Assembly (NCBI GenBank): GCA_018136815.1
Contig: CM030938.1
Location: forward strand, 4,352,724-4,416,723
DNA: 64,000 nt
Direction of reading: 5' to 3'
Source: Isochrysis galbana
Taxonomy: Eukaryota; Haptophyta; Isochrysidales; Isochrysidaceae
The notes below the pieces were generated by a model, which worked only from the letters and a program-made list of their open reading frames with translations, was not told where the DNA came from and did no database searches. This document shows positions 1 through 9,697 of this stretch, one piece after another. Both the position numbers and the translations under genes were made by a program. Numbering within the stretch: the first letter of the stretch is position 1; each line of letters begins with the position of its first letter.

Positions 1-1
1 A

Positions 2-2077
2 TCTCTCGGTGGCGACAGCGGCACGGTCCATCTTCTCGGCTGGCAGCGCAAGCCGTCGCGCGCATCGATGCTCGCACGACTGGCGCATCTTGCCGCCTCT
101 GCTGAGCTCGGCAATTCCGATGACGGCGAGGCAGATGAGAGCGAGTTTGCGCGCCGTGCGGCAGAGCTCAACCGAGAACGTGAGGAAAAGAAGCGGCGCG
201 AGTCGCTAGGCTCGGCCAGCTCGACGACCAAGCGCTCGCCCCGGCTCACCTTTAACCCCAAGGTGCTCGTCGCCGAGTACGTGCCGAAGCGTGTCGGAAT
301 TTCGCCTGAGCGCGGCTTCGCTGACCTCTCCAAGATGGAAGAGCGGGCGCAGCTGCGCGTTGCGACCGACATGGTTGAGCCGCTGCATCCGCTGGTTGAG
401 CCAAGTGGCACCTCGCCGCCCTCGCAGCCGCTTCCTCTCCGACAGCCTGCCCGTGGTGTGGCCAAGGCGGTTCCCATGCACTCGCCCGCCGCCGCGAGAG
501 AAACGCCCGACGCTGCCAAGCCCAGACCGCGCGAGGTGCTCGGCGCCGCGGAGATGCAGCGTCGCATGTCGTCGCTCATCGCCGCTGAGGCTGGCAGCAT
601 GGCGCACGGGCGCGCCGATGCAGTCGAGGCGACGGAGGATTCGTTGGAACGGCTTGCAGAAGATCTACGACATACAAATGGCGATGCCAACTGTAACTGT
701 GGGTCCCTTGGATCGAGCGGACGGCCAGTGGAGTCATTGTTGCAAGCACTTTTACAGATCCGTTCGGCTGCGCTGCGCGCCTCAGCACTCGAGGCGGCTG
801 AGGCGATTGAGGACATGCGCGCCGCGTGCGCGCTGGATGGTATCGCCGGCTCTTCGGGCATCGTGCGGCTATTGCGCGAATGTGAGCTTGCAACAGTATA
901 CAGCGAAGGTATTGAGGCGCTCATACGCGACGTTAGCGCGGCGGTCAACTCGGATGACGTGCTTTCGGTACGCACTCGACTTCGCCTGCTGCTGCATGTG
1001 GATGGACTCTACTTTGCGACGCTTTACGCCGACGTACAGAGGGGGACAGGCAGAGGCGTGGCTCTCGACCGGCTTAGTGGCAAGCAAGGCTTGCTTGATC
1101 CAGCCGCGTTTCTTCGCGCTTCTCACCCGCCGACATTTGGGCGAGCGGCGATGGCCGCAATGGCTGGGCCGGTGCGGATGGTCAAGCAGTACGGCGGCTG
1201 GCTGAAGCTCGCGGCCGAGATGATCTTGGACTGCTCGATGAAGGAGTCGCTGGTTGGGCAGGCCAACCCCTTGTTCAACCTGTGGAAGCTTCGGTTCGCC
1301 GAAGCCTCGGAGTTGCTTGGCTCGTCGGGCGTGGCGAGTGCGGCCGAGTATGCCAAGGTGGCGCCCTTGCGCTCATCCGCAGCCGACAAGGAGCCACCCG
1401 CGCCCGCGCTTGTGCGCAAGTGGCGGAGACTCGAGCGCGAGTGGCCTTGTTGGATGCTCGCCTTCGCCGTCCCCTCCGAAGAGGCTCTCCAGCAGATTGC
1501 TGAGCTTAACGTTCCTGTCGTTGAGATGGGCGGTGGCGTCGGATACTGGGCGGAGCTACTCCGGCAGCGAGGAGTGGCAGTCGAGTGCTACGATTCGACT
1601 CCCACAAGCACCCCGCGCGGCGGCGGACGCGCACACAGCGCCCAAATGTCGGGCAGCAACACCTTCCATGGGCAGAATCCGCCATGGGGTGAGGTGCTCC
1701 GCGGGACGCCAAAGACCCTCGCAAGCGAACGCTTCAAGACACACGCGCTACTCATGTGCTATCCGCCGCCACGCTCTAGTATGGCTGCTGACTGCCTCGC
1801 TGCTTTCACCGGCAATATCGTCATCCACGTGGGTGAGTGGATGGGCGACACGGGCAACACGGCTTTTGAGAAGGCGTTGGCGCAAGGTTGGTTCTTAGAG
1901 CGGCGACTCGCGCTTCCATGCTGGGGCGACACCGTTGAAGACTGCACCATGTGGCGCCGGAGGTCGTCGCCAACAACGACAATGGCGCATCCAGTGTTGA
2001 AGTGTGATGGGTGCCTCAAGTGTGGCACGCTCCGGCCGGCCACCGCGAAAGACGCTCCCGGCGTGCTTAGGAGGTAA
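2..2077 (+). CDS. Methyltransferase-like protein, 5' partial
   Basis: The reading frame is open from the window edge, so the start lies outside; 691 codons are visible and the first internal Met is at 68. Residues 1-200 are charged, low-complexity and probably disordered. Residues 220-440 are helical without a motif I recognise. The last 210 residues look like a class I SAM-dependent methyltransferase: the segment VVEMGGGVGYWAELL resembles glycine-rich motif I, YDSTP follows as the acidic second strand, and LLMCYPPP and VIHVGEWMGDTG follow as later core strands. This layout matches uncharacterised proteins of algae, oomycetes and fungi that I know only as hypothetical. A CxxCxxC cluster (CDGCLKCG) close to the C-terminus could bind zinc. 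The substrate cannot be inferred. No intron is apparent. Confidence 0.7.
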   Translation, partial: SLGGDSGTVHLLGWQRKPSRASMLARLAHLAASAELGNSDDGEADESEFARRAAELNREREEKKRRESLGSASSTTKRSPRLTFNPKVLVAEYVPKRVGISPERGFADLSKMEERAQLRVATDMVEPLHPLVEPSGTSPPSQPLPLRQPARGVAKAVPMHSPAAARETPDAAKPRPREVLGAAEMQRRMSSLIAAEAGSMAHGRADAVEATEDSLERLAEDLRHTNGDANCNCGSLGSSGRPVESLLQALLQIRSAALRASALEAAEAIEDMRAACALDGIAGSSGIVRLLRECELATVYSEGIEALIRDVSAAVNSDDVLSVRTRLRLLLHVDGLYFATLYADVQRGTGRGVALDRLSGKQGLLDPAAFLRASHPPTFGRAAMAAMAGPVRMVKQYGGWLKLAAEMILDCSMKESLVGQANPLFNLWKLRFAEASELLGSSGVASAAEYAKVAPLRSSAADKEPPAPALVRKWRRLEREWPCWMLAFAVPSEEALQQIAELNVPVVEMGGGVGYWAELLRQRGVAVECYDSTPTSTPRGGGRAHSAQMSGSNTFHGQNPPWGEVLRGTPKTLASERFKTHALLMCYPPPRSSMAADCLAAFTGNIVIHVGEWMGDTGNTAFEKALAQGWFLERRLALPCWGDTVEDCTMWRRRSSPTTTMAHPVLKCDGCLKCGTLRPATAKDAPGVLRR

Positions 2078-2148
2078 GTGTGACAGCCTGCGTGTGAATG
2101 CGGCCGCTACTGCAAGCAACACGCTTTGGCGGGTGCAAAAGGGAGCGG

Positions 2149-2248
2149 NNNNNNNNNNNNNNNNNNNNNNNNNNNNNNNNNNNNNNNNNNNNNNNNNNNN
2201 NNNNNNNNNNNNNNNNNNNNNNNNNNNNNNNNNNNNNNNNNNNNNNNN
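2149..2248. other. Assembly gap (100 N)
   Basis: A run of exactly 100 N, the conventional size for a gap of unknown length. It lies 71 bases after the stop of the methyltransferase-like gene, so the 3' UTR may be incomplete. Confidence 0.99.
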
Positions 2249-2353
2249 GCGAGATGCGAGGAGAAGGCGATACGAACGCCGAGCGCGAGACCGCCGCAAG
2301 TCGGTGGAGTGGGGCAGTCCGCAGAAATGGACGGTATAAAGTTAAAGTAGAGT

Positions 2354-2510
2354 ATTACCTCCGTTCTATCACTCAGACGTGAGACGTCAAGGAGTCTTTT
2401 AAAACAATAACAGTTCGCAGTTCGCCAGACATTAATATTGGGGCCACGCCAAGGACACGAGAGGGGAGAGGGTACATTGGGGCTGAATACCAACATTTTG
2501 TTCCATCTCA
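2354..2510 (+). repeat. Stowaway-like DNA transposon end, copy 1
   Basis: Starts with TATTACCTCCGTTCTATCAC, close to the TACTCCCTCCGTTCC-type terminus of Stowaway/Tc1-mariner elements, and runs to a GGGTACATTGGGGCT block. The same two blocks occur, inverted, at 27393-27510; a related copy is at 42640-42905. No transposase is visible. Bases 2511-2885 hold nothing I recognise beyond an A/T-rich stretch. Confidence 0.5.
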
Positions 2511-2885
2511 ACAGTGTGCTTCACACCAACGGACAAAGTCAAAGTCAAAGTCACAAAGAAAGGAGAATAAAGGTAGCCCGGTCACTCACTAGGGGGGTGC
2601 GGAGGGCGAAATCGGTAATGGGCAAATGGAGGCCTAAATAAGCTTTCTATAGGTTCTGGTATGAGAGATCAGCAAAAAAAAATGGGGGGGTCCTCCGGCA
2701 AAATTTTCGAAAAATGGCCAATTTTAAGCCTTTGAAGAAACGCTAAAAAGTATTCGGGCCCCCTCCGGTACATTTTTACTGATGCCCTTCATGCAAGGCA
2801 TGCACAACTAGTGACGGAGCCATAAGCTCTACCAGCTCATACCCTCCACGAAATGTGCTTCTCTACACATTTTATGATCATCGAC

Positions 2886-3165
2886 AAGGTCGTTTGCCTT
2901 CATTTGGTACCCCTCGTTTCCAAATACGCGCCGGTACAAAAAACATATCTAGTATTTAAGCAAAGGCACCCACCTCACAGTGCTCAACCATGTCTACAAA
3001 TGGAATGGCGGCTTATGATGTAGTAGTACGCAAGCGATTGCAATGGATCATAAGAAAGATGGACGATAACTTTAAAAATTCATCACACCTCTCTTTCCGC
3101 CATATGGCACTTATAAATCTGCCATGCAAGCCAAGGCGGAGACGATGGCGGCTGAGCTTGAGGCA
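2886..3165 (+). repeat. Dispersed promoter/leader repeat, copy 1
   Basis: About 280 bases shared with 37945-38243 (inverted) and, from the GCGCCGG block onward, with 50938-51108. Conserved parts are the block GTACCCCTCGTTTCCAAATA, a TATA-like AGTATTTAAG (AGTATTTGAG in the inverted copy) about 35-40 bases before an ATG, the leader GGCACCCACCTCACAG, and a coding start that reads MSTNGM in this copy. The unit brings a core promoter, a leader and about 35 codons. Confidence 0.75.
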
Positions 3166-3396
3166 GTCAAGGGCCACAACGACTTCATGGCGCGCATGGT
3201 GACGGAGGCGAACAAGGAGCGCGACCTCCTTCGCCGCCAAGTCCACAACCACAAGAAGGAGAAGTTGGAGTGGGAGGAGGAGGTCACCGAGTGGCGCAAG
3301 AAGTTTGACGAGTGCTACTCCATGTACAAGATGGTGGAGAGCCTTTGGAAGGACGAGCTCGACAAGAAGAAGGCGACGCAGCCGTGCGAGTGGTAG
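2990..3396 (+). pseudogene. Small coiled-coil protein, frameshifted
   Basis: The start codon follows the shared leader. The first codons read MSTNGMAAYDVVVRKRLQWI and resemble the starts at 38123 (minus) and 51006. Compared with the intact 38123 copy, one A is missing in the A-run near 3075, so the frame breaks. In the correct next frame a highly charged alpha-helical, coiled-coil protein continues from about 3100 and ends at 3396 (KAETMAAELEAVKGHNDF ... ATQPCEW). Restored length would be about 133 residues. The function is unknown. A sequencing error in the homopolymer is possible, in which case this is an ordinary small gene. Bases 3397-3699 hold no supported gene. Confidence 0.55.
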
Positions 3397-3699
3397 GCGG
3401 CGAGTGAGTGTAGCGGCTGCCGCCCCTTGCGTTGGTCGGGCACATCGGGAGGGCATGCAGAGGCAGCGGGAGAAGAATGCTGAGCTGTGCAGCCACTCGC
3501 AGACGGCAGACGCTAGCACGCGAGCGCAAGGCGCAGCCGAGCCAGGGAAAAGGAGTGTGGCGGCGGTGTGGGAGCGACAGTAGTGGGAGCGTAGCCCAAG
3601 CCATTCCATGCGACATGTGAGCAGAAACAGCGGGAATCGGGTAGAAATTGAGGTGTTTGAAGTCCGGGTAGAATGTAGCAATCTTGTTTAAAATTCGTC

Positions 3700-4345
3700 T
3701 CATATGATCTTAGAGCGTGTCCTTGATGAGATTAAATTCGGTAGAGTATGGTCCGCGTCTCTAGAAGCCTCATCAACCGATGACGTAGCCTCCGGAGAAG
3801 GGTCATAGTCCTCAACAAAAGGTTCATACAGGTCACAGGTCCTCGGGGTTAGGAGGAGATGTTTGTCGATCAAACGCGTCGACCATGTCCATGTCACTGC
3901 AGCGACGGAGGAGCTCGATGCGGTGCTCCCACGTAGCTTCAGAACGAGGGTAGCCAAGCCACTTGACGAGGTACTTGCACCGAGGCGGCTCGCCGCGGCG
4001 GTCAAGGAGCGACTCGACAATGAACTCATCCTGGGACAGGGGTTCTTCATCTACCCGAGTGAAGTACGGGCGCAAATTCGAGATGTGGATCTCGTCCTTG
4101 ATCTTGCGGTTCTCGAGATCGCGGAGACGGTAGCGCGTGTCGGAGATCTTAGCATTCACGCGGTAAGGGCAGGAGTAAAGGAAAAGGAATTGGAGTTTGT
4201 TAGCGTGCCCCGGAATGCGGCGACAAACCCTATCTCCGGGTTGAAAAGTAACGCCAGTGCGAGATTTTAAGGTAGTGCTCCTTACGGTTTACGGACTCCC
4301 TTTGAGCGCTTTGGGTCGCGTTGAGAGCGGCGCGCCAAGCGGCGG
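3700..4345 (-). pseudogene. Ty3/gypsy pol 3' fragment with chromodomain
   Basis: The minus strand encodes the end of a Ty3/gypsy integrase (WRAALNATQ, then GDRVCRRIPGHANKLQF, then RYRLRDLENRK and ISNLRPYF), followed by a chromodomain (FIVESLLDRRGEP, KYLVKWLGYPRSEATWE). A frameshift near 3835 is needed to reach the C-terminal tail ending SSRTRSKII at 3700; the large element at 10431-24295 has the matching tail SSRTRSRSQS. The fragment is cut at 4345, where LINE sequence begins in the other orientation. It shows that this chromovirus family is present in more than one copy. Confidence 0.8.
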
Positions 4346-4858
4346 TACTAGATACCACCTATTAGTAACGGCGAAAACCGGCTTCTTCCAAAGGCTTAAG
4401 AGGCAACGGGAGAAGATGGGGCTACACGCCCCGAGCAATAAACATATAAAGAAGATGATAAGCCCTCCTTACTCGGTGGATAAAGACTTCAACCTTACAA
4501 CGTCGGAGGACCTCTCGCAAGCGGCGAGAGAATTGGATATACGAAACATCACTTAGGATGGATAACAATTTTACTAGCAGTAAACCTGACGGAGATCAAA
4601 GCAGGATCACACGGACTACAAGGAAGGTATCCCGGCCAAAGTAAGAACACAAGAGAAGCCACAGTCTCCCGCCCCCTTCTCTCCGACTCCTGGCCGAAGC
4701 AGCGCGCACGGCCTCCCCGGAACCGGCTTCTCCGCTAAAGAGGGAACTGGGGAAGGGGAAGGGGGTTGATAGGGGTTAGGGTTGGGTAGTAGGGAGGTTC
4801 ACTAGCACGCTGCCTCACGCCGCACATGTAGCGGGAATTTTTAAGAAGATTTTTTTTC
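4346..4858 (+). mobile_element. 5'-truncated LINE, 3' end
   Basis: Encodes the last 70 or so residues of the LINE protein (RYHLLVTAKTGFFQRLK to LDIRNIT, stop near 4556) and a 300-base 3' UTR. Both are shared with 53220-53728. The 3' UTR contains the telomere-like GGGGTTAGGGTTGGG, and the shared sequence ends at GAAGATTTTTTTT. Severe 5' truncation is normal for LINE copies. Insertion next to the Ty3 scrap at 4345 has left no obvious target duplication. Bases 4859-5455 hold no gene I can support. Confidence 0.75.
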
Positions 4859-5455
4859 TAGTTCTAGTAGTACACTTTTGCTTATTTTTACAAGCAAACA
4901 GCAAACACGGGTTTCCCGCTATACGTCCTAGAGGCTACGATGTGAGTTCTCAGTCACACGCCACCGAAAGTCAGTGGAAAGACGCGGAGACGCCTCTCCG
5001 CTGCAGCATCTCTTTATTGATACGCCCTAGCCTCCTCACTGCACGCTCGCACAAAGCAAGCCATACGGAGCGAGCTCGTCAGACCTTGGCCAGTGGAAAA
5101 AAGTGTTCCCCATTTGCCAGTGAAATCGCACGGTCCCGACACACGGAACCCTCCGACCTCCGCAGTGCGATGATGGATGTCTCGCCAACTCTCAGGCATG
5201 CTGAAGGCAGTGCAAGGGCGTCTGAGGCCTCACCACAGACACCCCAGTGTCTACGCATGAGGACAGACAGACGGGAGCGCGCGAGCGCGCTCCGTCACTG
5301 AGAGGGCGGTTGGCCGGACGGGAAGGCCGGCGAAGGTCAGCAGAAGCCAACCGGCCATGCACGAGTGATGCGCTCCGGGAGCACGTGGGGGTCGCGGCGC
5401 GGCCAAGGGGCATGCGAACTGAAAGGACCACACGCGGGCAGGAGCGAAGCGGCCA

Positions 5456-5772
5456 TCAAACGCCGCACACGCCATGGTTGCCCGTATGCGACCCTCCCTC
5501 GTGGGACAGCGGTGGCACAAATCGCTCATTTGGTATCGAACTCCCGTAAAATGTCGTTGAGCTCCCCGCCGCTGCACACGGAGGAATAAAGGAAGGGCGG
5601 GTCGGCATCGGCTCGAAGGGCCTGACGCGGTGCGCTGGGCATATCAAGTAAGGCGAGACAGCACGCTAGGCAGGTGAGCGCACGTTTCCTCGAGGAAAGA
5701 GCCCAGGGACAGCTCCGACACGTTCTTCTCGCGCAGTTCGGATCGCGAGCGTGCAAAGCTGCGGCCAATCAT
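5456..5772 (-). CDS. Possible small two-exon gene (uncertain)
   Basis: On the minus strand an ATG at 5772 opens MIGRSFARSRSELREKNV, a coding-like stretch that runs to GSFLEET at about 5684. A GTGCGC donor-like site follows, and acceptor-like AG sites lie at about 5640. Two downstream frames are open, ending at 5526 and 5456, and I cannot choose between them. The stretch begins 68 bases after the stop of the TAZ gene on the same strand. This may be a real small gene or noise in GC-rich DNA; a transcript would decide. Confidence 0.2.
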
Positions 5773-5840
5773 GGAGGGAAGGGGGGGTTAGGGTTGGGGG
5801 AGGGGGGGGGGGCACATGGGGGGGGGGGGGGAGAGATTGT

Positions 5841-6971
5841 TCAGTAAGCGCGGTCGCTTGGACGGCCGCACGCGCACTTGAGCCCGAGGTCCGAGAGTGA
5901 GGTGCATTTGAGCATGCTCTCGAGGTTGAGGTTTGATGAGGAGGACATGCTGAGCGGCAGCCCGGGCAGCACGCTCTGGGCGAGGCTCTGCAGGCTAGCG
6001 CTGGCGGCGAGCGGCACGCCTGGTAGCCGGGCGTGCGCGTCGGCCAGCTGCTGCTCGAGCGCCGCGAGCGCGTCCTTGCCGTCCGTGGGCGGCCCGGCCG
6101 GCGGCTCGGGCAGCAGCATTCCCCACGGCGGGAGCGCGGCCGCTGGCTCCGCCGCCGGCGTGCCCTCGAGCTTCTGGCGCTTGACCTGCGGCTGCATGGC
6201 TATGTGCGGTGCCGGCGGCGGTGCTGGTGCGGCGGGCGTTGGAGCACTGGGCGGAGCGGCCCCTGCCGCGCCTGGCAGCGAGGTGAGCTCTTGGAGCTGG
6301 GCGAGCGCGTCGGCAGCCGGTACCCAGGCGATCTGGCCGTCCTTGAGCCGCGGCAGCAGCTGCGAGCTCTTAAGGAGAGGCTCGACGTAGAGTGTCTGGC
6401 AGAGGCCGGCCGTGCCCAAAGAGCCTGCGCCCGCAGCAGACCCCGTGCTGCCGCCTCCCACCAGCCCACCGCCATCGGCGACCGTGCGGTAGTGCTTGAG
6501 GTATGTCCATATGCGGCAGAGCACACATCCTTCCACGCCACAGCCAGCGACGTGCGCGTGGAGCCTCTCGATCTTGGCCGCCATGGTGGCACATCCTGGC
6601 ACAGGACACGAAGGCGTACGGCAGTGGAACGCGTGGATCAGGCACGCCTTGAAGTCTTCCGCACTGATGTCGCCAAAGAGAGCGACAAGTTGAGGAGGAA
6701 GGTCAGAGGACGAGCTCGCTCGATCGCTCCCCCGCGCTGGCTCGGGTGTTACTGCGGCCGCTTTGTCGATGAGCGCGTTTACTGCGGCTCTGAGCTGTGC
6801 TGGAGATGCAATCTCACTCATCTGCTGCTTGACGTGGGCGTGGAGCGAGGGGGAGTCCCTGGCGTGGGAGAGGAGGGTGTCGAGCTTAGGGGAGAGGTGG
6901 GCAGGCAGCTGGCTCTTCAGCTCCTCGATCAGAGAGGGGAGAGAGACGGTCACTGTTGTCACGCCGGACAT
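5841..6971 (-). CDS. TAZ-type zinc-finger protein
   Basis: A single 376-residue frame. Residues 1-75 form a short helical N-terminus, and 90-105 lead into the zinc module. Residues 110-170 carry the Cys/His pattern of a TAZ finger: a helix with HAFHC, then CPVPGC, then K..RLHAHVAGC, then CVLCRIWTYLKHY. TAZ domains occur in CBP/p300 and in plant BTB-TAZ proteins, where they bind transactivation domains. Here there is no KIX, bromodomain, acetyltransferase or BTB domain. The C-terminal half is Pro/Ala-rich with one basic KRQK stretch that could be a nuclear signal. The likely role is as a transcriptional adaptor in the nucleus, which is inferred. Its 5' flank is a long GA tract on the coding strand. 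Confidence 0.7.
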   Translation of the reverse strand: MSGVTTVTVSLPSLIEELKSQLPAHLSPKLDTLLSHARDSPSLHAHVKQQMSEIASPAQLRAAVNALIDKAAAVTPEPARGSDRASSSSDLPPQLVALFGDISAEDFKACLIHAFHCRTPSCPVPGCATMAAKIERLHAHVAGCGVEGCVLCRIWTYLKHYRTVADGGGLVGGGSTGSAAGAGSLGTAGLCQTLYVEPLLKSSQLLPRLKDGQIAWVPAADALAQLQELTSLPGAAGAAPPSAPTPAAPAPPPAPHIAMQPQVKRQKLEGTPAAEPAAALPPWGMLLPEPPAGPPTDGKDALAALEQQLADAHARLPGVPLAASASLQSLAQSVLPGLPLSMSSSSNLNLESMLKCTSLSDLGLKCACGRPSDRAY

Positions 6972-7017
6972 GACTTGCCCTCTGCCCTGCGCGCGCTTCT
7001 CTCTCGTCGTCTCTCTC

Positions 7018-7083
7018 TCATCCCTTCTCTCACTCTTCTCAGTCTATTTCTTTCTCTCTCTCTCCCCTCCTCCCTCCCGTCTT

Positions 7084-7137
<54 letters not shown>

Positions 7138-7508
7138 TCTCTCTCCCTCTATCTCTCTCCCTCCCTCCCAACTCTTCTCTCTCTCTCCCTCTATCTCTCT
7201 CCCTCCCTCCCAACTCTTCTCTCTTCTTCTCCCTTTCCTTTCCCCTCCGCGGCGGTGAGAGAGCCAGCGGGGCCACCCCGTCTCTCTCTCTTCACGGGAG
7301 AAAGGAGAGAGAGAGAGGGAAGAAGAGCCGGCAGGAGGCCTTCCTCTCGACATTCGTCCTTCCTCTCTCCCTCTTTTTCCCGTTCTTCCAGCCAGATTTA
7401 TTCTCTCTCTCCCAGCGTCCTCTTTGTGTTCTCTTCTTCTCCTACCCCACGTATTCAAGGGCGAGAGAGACACAGAGGCACAGAGAGAGAGAGAGAGAGG
7501 GAGAGAGA

Positions 7509-7567
<59 letters not shown>

Positions 7568-7570
7568 GGG
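7018..7570. repeat. CT tract and GA tract in inverted arrangement
   Basis: CT-rich DNA (7018-7232) is followed 230 bases later by GA-rich DNA (about 7463-7570). The two arms are complementary and could fold into a long hairpin. The CT arm lies just upstream of the TAZ gene start, so the transcript would begin in GA repeats. Bases 7571-8700 carry further short CT runs and two copies of GGGCTACACACCT (8223 and 8268), but no supported gene. Confidence 0.8.
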
Positions 7571-8700
7571 AATCGTGTGTGGGCAGTGCCGGATCCCCCG
7601 CTCTTCCCTAACATCTAAACTCGTCACTCAAATATAAACGGAGGGTGCGCCTGGGAAGGAATATGAGGAGGAGGATCGCTCGTCTCCTCCTTCGACCCCG
7701 TTGGTACTCGAATTCTTCCACCCTGTTCCGTTTGATTTTCACGCGGGGGCACCGCGAGAGAGGTGAGGCTCGCGCGCACTCTCTCTCTCCTCGCTGGATC
7801 TCCCCTCCCCCCCAGCGGCTTCTCTGAGCCTCCAGCCCCTTCGCGCGCTCTCTCTCTCTCTCGCCCTCTCCTGCGCTCTCCTCCTCCCCGCTCCCCCTTT
7901 CTTTTATTCTCCCCATCTTCATCGAAACAGCTCTCTTCTATTTCTGTTCGTGAAGTCCTCTCCCCGTTCACCCCTCTCTCTGCCTGCAAGCATCACATGA
8001 TGAGTTTCTTCTCTATTTCCCTATTACAACTGAATAGTCAGAGGGTCGACGCGGTGCGAGGCGCGGCCAACGCCGTCAACAGGAGAGGTCTCTTCCACTC
8101 GAGCTCGAGCGTGGCCGCGGTGGAGATGGGCGTGAGCTCCCACCCAAAATAGAAAAAAAGAACATGCGGTCGCACGAGAGAGTTCTGGGTCGGGGGCTTA
8201 CGAGATGAAAAAAGAAATTCTGGGCTACACACCTACGGAAATAAAACATCTGAAGGATCCGGGCTACACACCTGTTGTACCAGGGCATCCCCCTATCTCC
8301 GCTGACATCGCCCTTCACTTCCCTTTCCACCACCCCTCCCCCTTCCCTCCGTCATTCCTTTGTCTTCGGTATCCTATCCGGGGTGCGGCCCAGGTGCATA
8401 TCGCGCTGGCTGCCAAGGGGCAGCCGGAGCGGCAACAAAAAGCATTGAGGTCATGATAGTCAGAGATTCAGCAGGTGCTACAATGATAGGGGATAGAACG
8501 TGGGACACCTGGGGGCACTGGGCACTGGGGAATAATAATCAATGTTATATCCTAGCCAACCCCACTAGCTAATTGGACATAACGTCTGCTCAGTCCCGGA
8601 ATCCGGCCATGCCCATATGCCCATGCCTGACGGGCCAGGTGTCCGAGTGATACCGGGGGGTGGGGGCACTGCCCCCTCCCCTCGATATTTGTCCTCCCCC

Positions 8701-8900
8701 CAGTGCACGCACCGACCCCGCGCACCCCAGCGCCAGCGCGTCCTCTCCTCGAGTCCACACTGGGGGAAAACCCCTTTCGGGTAAAAGCAACGCAGGGGGG
8801 GGGGGGGGGGGCACTCGTGAGATAGGAGATAGGGGCCCAGAAGCGCTAATCTCTCTCGCTAGAGCGAGTGGCCGCGGCGAGCCGCGGCCCTTCCCTCCTT
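8701..8900 (+). repeat. 200 bp dispersed repeat, copy 1
   Basis: Begins CAGTGCACGCACCGACCCCG and ends in GCGGCCCTTCCCTCCT; a second copy lies at 57800-58003 in the same orientation. Both contain GGAAAACCCCTTTCGGGTAA and a run of about 20 G. No coding potential. Confidence 0.8.
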
Positions 8901-9258
8901 GTTGCGGATCGTGTGGAGCTGTGGCTGTGGTGCGACTGGGTGTGAGTGGAGGATGAACTGTAACATGAGATGTAGGGCCCGACTGGAGCATGGGGGGTGA
9001 ACAATGGGGAGCCGGGGAAGCGTGCGGGGACGGGGCCGAAGACATGGGCGCACACTCAGCCATCACGGGGCGCAGCAGCACGAGAACGGGGACGGAGGAC
9101 GGACGAGGAGGCACAGGGAGCGCTCGAGCGGTGGCGCAAAGCGTAGTCAAGACACGGAGGGAAAACGTCACGCGCGGGGGGGGGGGGGGGGAATCGCGCG
9201 GGAAAGAACTAGACAAAAGGGGGCCGGAAACTCAAGGAAGCACTCGGGGAGAGACGGG

Positions 9259-9450
9259 AGGAGGGCGGCGGCGGGGATGGCGGCGGCGGGGAAGCGGGCG
9301 GCGGGGAGGGGGGCGGCGGGGAGGGGGCGGCGGGGAAGGGGGCGGCGGGGATGGCGGCGGCGGGGAGGGGGGAGGGGGGCGGCGGGGATGATGGCGGCGG
9401 GGAGGGGGGCGGCGGGGAGGGGGGCGGCGGGGAGGGGGGCGGCGGGACGG
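9259..9450. repeat. G-rich minisatellite
   Basis: About a dozen variants of a GGCGGCGGGGAGGGG unit in tandem. The plus strand has many runs of three or more G and strong quadruplex potential. Any long reading frame here is a composition artefact. Confidence 0.85.
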
Positions 9451-9504
9451 GAGGGAGAACACAATAACACAGGCGATAAGTTCCTTGGCGGTAGGGACGG
9501 GTAC

Positions 9505-9600
9505 AGATTTCGGAAATTTTTTTCAAAATTTGGGGCCCTTATGCCGCGCGCCATTTCTCGCGTAATTTCGCGAAATTTAGGTGGTAAAAGCGGAGCCACA
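9505..9600 (+). repeat. AATTTCG-rich repeat, diverged copy
   Basis: Contains TTCGCGAAATTTAGG and TTTCGGAAATTTTTTTC. These match, inverted, the two tandem units at 30553-30934, so the three stretches belong to one repeat family. Confidence 0.5.
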
Positions 9601-9697
9601 AGGGGGCTATACCGGAGGGGGGCGGGAAAAGAAAGGGGACCGGGGACGGGGGGGGGGCGGGGAGGAAGGGGGGCGCGCGCGTGAGCGCGCGCTCGGC

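Noticed and set aside
8590-9216. 208-codon Pro-rich minus-strand frame
   Set aside because: It overlaps the dispersed 200 bp repeat and a poly-G run; composition only.
9004-9684. Gly/Arg-rich and Pro-rich frames
   Set aside because: Products of the G-rich minisatellite on opposite strands.
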